9,041 nt of DNA, taken from NCBI GenBank assembly GCA_027038385.1, contig JALVXE010000141.1, forward strand, positions 1 to 9,041, given 5' to 3'. The position numbers and the translations under genes are program-made. The DNA is from Thermotogaceae bacterium. Lineage in GTDB: Bacteria > Thermotogota > Thermotogae > Thermotogales > Thermotogaceae. Below the pieces are notes generated by a model. It was given only the letters and a program-made list of their open reading frames with translations, made no database searches and was not told the origin of the DNA. How positions within the stretch are numbered: position 1 is the first letter of the stretch; each line of letters opens with the position of its first letter. Shown piece by piece: positions 6,185-9,041 of the stretch.

Positions 6185-6274
6185 GGTCGAGTGCAGGGGT
6201 GATGGGGCGTTTGTGAAGGAAGATGATGGAATTTCTCTCAGTTGAGGAGGTTGTTTGTTACAGTCATTTGAATT

Positions 6275-7360
6275 CTATCTCACCACGGCTTCTCTCAATA
6301 TTGGATCGTTTATTATGTAGAATTTCCTTCTGTCGTAGACGACGCTCAGGTATCCCATATCCACGAGTCTTTTCAGATCTCTTGCTAAAGATCCGTCCGG
6401 GATTTTCTTTCCTTCAATTATCTGAAGGGCTTCTTTCAGGGATTTCCAATTTCTGCTTCCGAAGACGACACTCTTGAGAATGTATCTGTACCTCTCACTC
6501 CAAGAGTAGAGCTTCTCAAGCTCCGATCTCACCATCTCGATCGCCATGTCCTTTACTCTATCTACAGTCTCCAAATCGGCTTTTCCATCCAACACTGCCG
6601 CATTTCCGAACATGACGAGCCATCCCACTATTCCGTCGAGTTCATCGACCGCTCTTTCGATCACACTTTCTCCCACTTTCATCTTCGCTTGGTTGAATCC
6701 TTCTCTGAGAAATTCTACAGATTGCTCTCTTTCGAATTTTGAGACTCTCACTTCCTTTACAATTCTTCCAAATAGCGGAGAGTTGGGATTCTCGATATCC
6801 AGAAAGTCCAGAAGTATCCCAGACTCGGATCCGGTTAGCACCATCCTTATCCTGCTGAAGTTATCGTACACGTACGCGAAGAGCTCCGAAAAATCTATTC
6901 CGCCCCTTCTTCTGAAGAATCTCAAGTTTTGAGCTTCATCAAAAGCGATGACGATATCTTTTCCTTCCGATTCTGCCCATTCCTGGATCTTTTCGAGAAT
7001 TTCTATCATGGTGAAGTCTTTGTTGCTATGTTCCAGATCGATTCCAACTCCCATGATGTTCAAGCTTTTGATCTTTTTCAGAAATTTGAGAATTCCCTTT
7101 TCTTTTCTCAAGAGCTTGTTAACTTGAGACTGAAAGGTTGTGTAAAAAATCCTTTTTGAAGATCCTTCGGATGTGATCCCCCTGCAGTCAAGGTATACGT
7201 GCGGGATATTTTCGAGAAAGACCTTCAATATCGATGTCTTTCCGTACCTTCTTGGAGCCAAGAGCAGCGTTAGGGGACTTGGTTTTGAAAGCTCGCCGAG
7301 CTCTCTTTCTCTGTCGAAGAGATCTTCTCTTTTCGTTTTCGGACGCGGATCGAAGAGCAA
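6275..7360 (-). CDS. Archaeal-type P-loop ATPase (ATPase_2/STAND-like) with C-terminal winged helix
   Basis: The product has about 361 residues. The N-terminal LFDRERELGELSK precedes the P-loop APRRYGKT (35-42). Walker B is IVIAFDEAQ (136-144), followed by a sensor-like MVLTGSESG (173-181). A helical segment from about 205 to 285 leads to a probable winged helix at about 290-355, with RDLKRLVDMGYLSVV and KFYIINDPILREAV. This order is that of the archaeal ATPase family (PF01637), common in archaea and Thermotogales and of unknown role. TTG 7360 is preferred over GTG 7366 because GGGGGTG ends 5 nt before the TTG but overlaps the GTG; the difference is two residues. The gene is divergent from mtnA and convergent to the AAA/nuclease gene. 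Acquisition from archaea is possible but cannot be shown here. Confidence 0.83.
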   Translation of the reverse strand: MLFDPRPKTKREDLFDRERELGELSKPSPLTLLLAPRRYGKTSILKVFLENIPHVYLDCRGITSEGSSKRIFYTTFQSQVNKLLRKEKGILKFLKKIKSLNIMGVGIDLEHSNKDFTMIEILEKIQEWAESEGKDIVIAFDEAQNLRFFRRRGGIDFSELFAYVYDNFSRIRMVLTGSESGILLDFLDIENPNSPLFGRIVKEVRVSKFEREQSVEFLREGFNQAKMKVGESVIERAVDELDGIVGWLVMFGNAAVLDGKADLETVDRVKDMAIEMVRSELEKLYSWSERYRYILKSVVFGSRNWKSLKEALQIIEGKKIPDGSLARDLKRLVDMGYLSVVYDRRKFYIINDPILREAVVR

Positions 7361-7378
7361 TTTCACACCCCCGTGAGT

Positions 7379-7394
7379 TACTCTCGGTAGAGTA
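7379..7394. repeat. Inverted repeat in the ATPase-mtnA divergent region
   Basis: TACTCT-CGGT-AGAGTA has perfect 6-nt arms around a 4-nt centre. It lies in the presumed leader of the minus-strand ATPase gene, so it could be an operator or a leader hairpin. Confidence 0.45.
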
Positions 7395-7397
7395 GTA

Positions 7398-7415
7398 TAT
7401 CATTTATGATAAAAT
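7398..7415. promoter_or_regulatory. Probable divergent core promoter with inverted repeat
   Basis: TATCAT-TT-ATGATA (7398-7411) is a perfect dyad. It offers -10-like hexamers on both strands: TATGAT at 7405-7410 or TAAAAT at 7410-7415 for mtnA, and TATACT near 7392-7397 on the minus strand for the ATPase gene. No good -35 was found in either direction, so the exact promoters are uncertain. Confidence 0.35.
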
Positions 7416-7432
7416 CCGTTTGCACAAAACAC

Positions 7433-7441
7433 GGAGGAGGG
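7433..7441 (+). promoter_or_regulatory. mtnA: Ribosome binding site deciding the mtnA start
   Basis: GGAGGAGGG lies 6 nt before TTG 7448. An upstream ATG at 7406 would place this site inside the gene, and an ATG at 7466 is too far away. Confidence 0.75.
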
Positions 7442-7447
7442 ATTGCG

Positions 7448-8494
7448 TTGATCGACACGATAACTATGAAATGGAAAGACTGGACGCTCCATCTAATAGA
7501 CCAGAGAAAGCTCCCTTTAGAAGAGATATACGTTCCATGCAAAAGCTATGAAGAAGTAGCCCAAGCTATAAAAAAGATGATCGTCAGGGGAGCTCCCGCC
7601 ATAGGAGCGACGGCTGCCTTCGGATATGCGCTTGGAGCAAAGGAGGTGGCAAAGAACTCCGGAAGCTGGGAAGATTTCATCGAGAAGATGAAAAAGGTCA
7701 GAGAAGTTCTGGCAAGCACCAGACCAACCGCTGTGAATCTTTTCTGGGCTCTTGAGAGAATGGAAAAGACGATGAGGAATTTTGGAAAGATAGACGGAAT
7801 AGTTGAAAGACTTGAAGAAGAAGCTATAAAGATCGCGCAGGAAGATATAGAGATGAACAAAGCTATTGGAAGAAATGGTGCGGAGCTTATAAAAGATGGC
7901 ATGACGATCCTTACTCACTGCAACACGGGATCTTTAGCTACGGTCGATTACGGGACGGCTCTTGGTGTTATAAGAACCGCACACGAGCAGGGAAAGAAGA
8001 TAAGGGTTTTCGCCGATGAGACAAGACCATACCTTCAGGGTGCAAGGTTGACTGCTTGGGAGCTTTTGAAATACGGGATAGAAGATTCCTACGTTATCTC
8101 GGACAACATGGCCGGCTGGATGATGAAAAAGGGAGAAGTCGATATGGTTATCGTTGGAGCGGATAGAGTGGTGGCGAACGGTGATGTCGCGAACAAGATA
8201 GGGACTTATTCTCTAGCGGTCCTTGCAAAAAGACACAACATACCTTTCTACGTTGCCCTTCCAACGAGCACGATAGACATATCTCTTAAAAGCGGGGATG
8301 AGATACCGATAGAGGAGAGAAATCCGGATGAGGTTACTCACTGCGGTGGAAGGAGAATTGCTCCTGAGGGAATCAAGGTTAAAAATCCCGCTTTTGACGT
8401 GACAGAACACGAGCTCGTGACGGCGATAATAACGGAAAAAGGAGTTATATACCCGCCTTACGAGGAGAACATAAGAAAAATCCTTGAAAAATGA
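7448..8494 (+). CDS. mtnA: S-methyl-5-thioribose-1-phosphate isomerase (MtnA)
   Basis: This cytoplasmic enzyme converts 5-methylthioribose-1-phosphate to 5-methylthioribulose-1-phosphate in methionine salvage; related enzymes also act on 5-deoxyribose-1-phosphate. With the TTG start it has 348 residues, normal for the family. Signature segments are KMIVRGAPAIGATAAFGYAL, ILTHCNTGSLATVDYGTAL with the catalytic Cys158, VFADETRPYLQGARLTAWEL, SDNMAGWMM, and VIVGADRVVANGDVANKIGT with the catalytic Asp239. These match Cys160 and Asp240 of the B. subtilis enzyme. The family includes the eIF2B alpha/beta/delta relatives, but the MtnA-specific HCNTG and GADR motifs decide the call. The start is fixed by GGAGGAGGG 6 nt upstream. 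The stop codon overlaps the start of the sugar kinase gene (ATGA), so the two are translationally coupled. No other methionine-salvage gene is in view. Confidence 0.95.
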   Translation: MIDTITMKWKDWTLHLIDQRKLPLEEIYVPCKSYEEVAQAIKKMIVRGAPAIGATAAFGYALGAKEVAKNSGSWEDFIEKMKKVREVLASTRPTAVNLFWALERMEKTMRNFGKIDGIVERLEEEAIKIAQEDIEMNKAIGRNGAELIKDGMTILTHCNTGSLATVDYGTALGVIRTAHEQGKKIRVFADETRPYLQGARLTAWELLKYGIEDSYVISDNMAGWMMKKGEVDMVIVGADRVVANGDVANKIGTYSLAVLAKRHNIPFYVALPTSTIDISLKSGDEIPIEERNPDEVTHCGGRRIAPEGIKVKNPAFDVTEHELVTAIITEKGVIYPPYEENIRKILEK

Positions 8495-9041
8495 GTGTTC
8501 TGGTAGTCGATGTCGGAACCCAAAGACTCAAGGTATCGATAATGGATGAGAATGGTGGGATCATCTCACAGGCAAGTGAGGAGTATGATCCCCCTTACAT
8601 TTCTCCAAAGCCCGGGTGGGCGGAAGTCGACGTGGAGAAGATATTCACTAGATTCGTTGAAATGGCGTCTTCTCTGGATGGAAAAAACTCAGTGGAAGCT
8701 ATCACAGTGACGACACAGAGGGATTCCCTCGTTTTCGTAGACAGGGACGGAAAGCCCGTGAGAAGGGCCATTCTGTGGCTCGATCACAGACTCGCGGATT
8801 ACGATTTGAAGCTTCCTTTCTTCATGAATCTCTTTTATACGTTAGTTGGAGCGAAAAGCGTTATAAGATCCGTTTACAGGCAAGCCAAGGTGAACTGGGT
8901 CAGACAGAACGAGCCAGACATTTGGAAGAGGACTCACAAGGTGCTCCAGATGAGCGGATACTTCATCAGCAGGATGACAGGGAGTTTCGTGGATTCCACA
9001 GCTTCTCAAGTTGGACACATTCCGTTCGACTACAAGAGGGT
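8491..9041 (+). CDS. FGGY-family carbohydrate kinase (5' part, cut by window edge)
   Basis: The first 183 residues of an FGGY sugar kinase are visible. The ATP-phosphate motif VDVGTQRLKVSIMD (6-19) opens the ribonuclease-H-like domain. The family blocks KPGWAEVDVEKI (40-51), AITVTTQRDSLVFVDRDGKP (70-89) and ILWLDHR (94-100) follow, the last being the usual Trp-x-Asp-x-Arg substrate segment. The ATG at 8491 overlaps the mtnA stop by 4 nt and has no strong ribosome binding site of its own, which implies translational coupling to mtnA. FGGY kinases phosphorylate xylulose, glycerol, gluconate, ribulose, fuculose and others, and substrate cannot be read from this fragment. The tight pairing with mtnA suggests, but does not prove, a 5-methylthioribose or 5-deoxyribose type substrate or its product. 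The C-terminal half, including the second ATP-binding motif, lies beyond the window. Confidence 0.88.
   Translation, partial: MSVLVVDVGTQRLKVSIMDENGGIISQASEEYDPPYISPKPGWAEVDVEKIFTRFVEMASSLDGKNSVEAITVTTQRDSLVFVDRDGKPVRRAILWLDHRLADYDLKLPFFMNLFYTLVGAKSVIRSVYRQAKVNWVRQNEPDIWKRTHKVLQMSGYFISRMTGSFVDSTASQVGHIPFDYKR

Larger units (their letters stand above)
5847..6274. other. Gene-free A+T-rich gap with dyad symmetries and a CRISPR-like leader/repeat
   Basis: No convincing coding sequence lies here on either strand. It sits between two convergent ATPase genes. Visible structures are a 12-nt dyad AGTGA-AA-TCACT (5917-5928), TGTGA-N7-TCACA (6034-6050), a 21-nt perfect palindrome (6098-6118), a TTGACA/TATAAT pair (6105-6135) and a solitary 30-nt CRISPR-like repeat (6155-6184). 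Between 6185 and 6274 I see no second repeat and nothing else I can name. Confidence 0.6.

Noticed and set aside
6209..6231. A shortened second repeat (GTTT ... GATGGAA) after the solitary repeat
   Set aside because: It shares only the ends, lacks five bases between them, and would leave a 24-nt spacer, too short for this repeat type.
7406..7447. Upstream ATG start for mtnA at 7406
   Set aside because: It lies in the probable promoter and before the strong GGAGGAGGG site, and the extra residues do not belong to the MtnA family.

Overview
The window looks like a chromosome segment from a thermophilic member of the Thermotogales. Three things suggest this. The S-methyl-5-thioribose-1-phosphate isomerase resembles, from memory, the Thermotoga maritima enzyme over its whole length. 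A 30-nt element at 6155-6184 resembles the T. maritima-type CRISPR repeat. The sugar ABC transporter genes, strong GGAGG/GGTG Shine-Dalgarno sites and frequent GTG/TTG starts also fit. No database search was possible, so the species is left open.

Left part (1-3527): the 5' end of a malF-type permease gene runs off the left edge on the minus strand. A divergent plus-strand gene encodes a 450-residue secreted lipoprotein, probably a beta-propeller. It converges on a minus-strand malK/ugpC/msmX-type ATPase gene, and a short two-way hairpin terminator lies between them. The ATPase gene is second in an operon whose first gene is a small Phd/YefM-type antitoxin with no visible toxin partner. A near-palindrome sits at the predicted transcription start of that operon.

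Middle (3639-7360), accessory-looking: a thioredoxin-type arsenate reductase gene has lost its C-terminal helix to a frame disruption; the remnant helix is still readable at 4007-4078. Next comes a 561-residue AAA-ATPase/PD-(D/E)XK nuclease-like protein. A 476-nt gap without genes follows, holding several dyad symmetries, a 21-nt perfect palindrome, a promoter-like TTGACA/TATAAT pair, and one solitary CRISPR-like repeat just downstream. This looks like a leader plus a single surviving repeat of a collapsed array. A second P-loop ATPase of the archaeal ATPase type lies on the minus strand, converging on the gap. Both ATPases carry the same Arg-Arg-aromatic-Gly-Lys-Thr variant of the P-loop.

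Right part (7448-9041): mtnA and an FGGY sugar kinase overlap by 4 nt (ATGA) and are surely one operon, transcribed divergently from the minus-strand ATPase. MtnA isomerises 5-methylthioribose-1-phosphate and, in some organisms, 5-deoxyribose-1-phosphate, so the kinase is a candidate for supplying its phosphorylated substrate. The kinase gene runs off the right edge.
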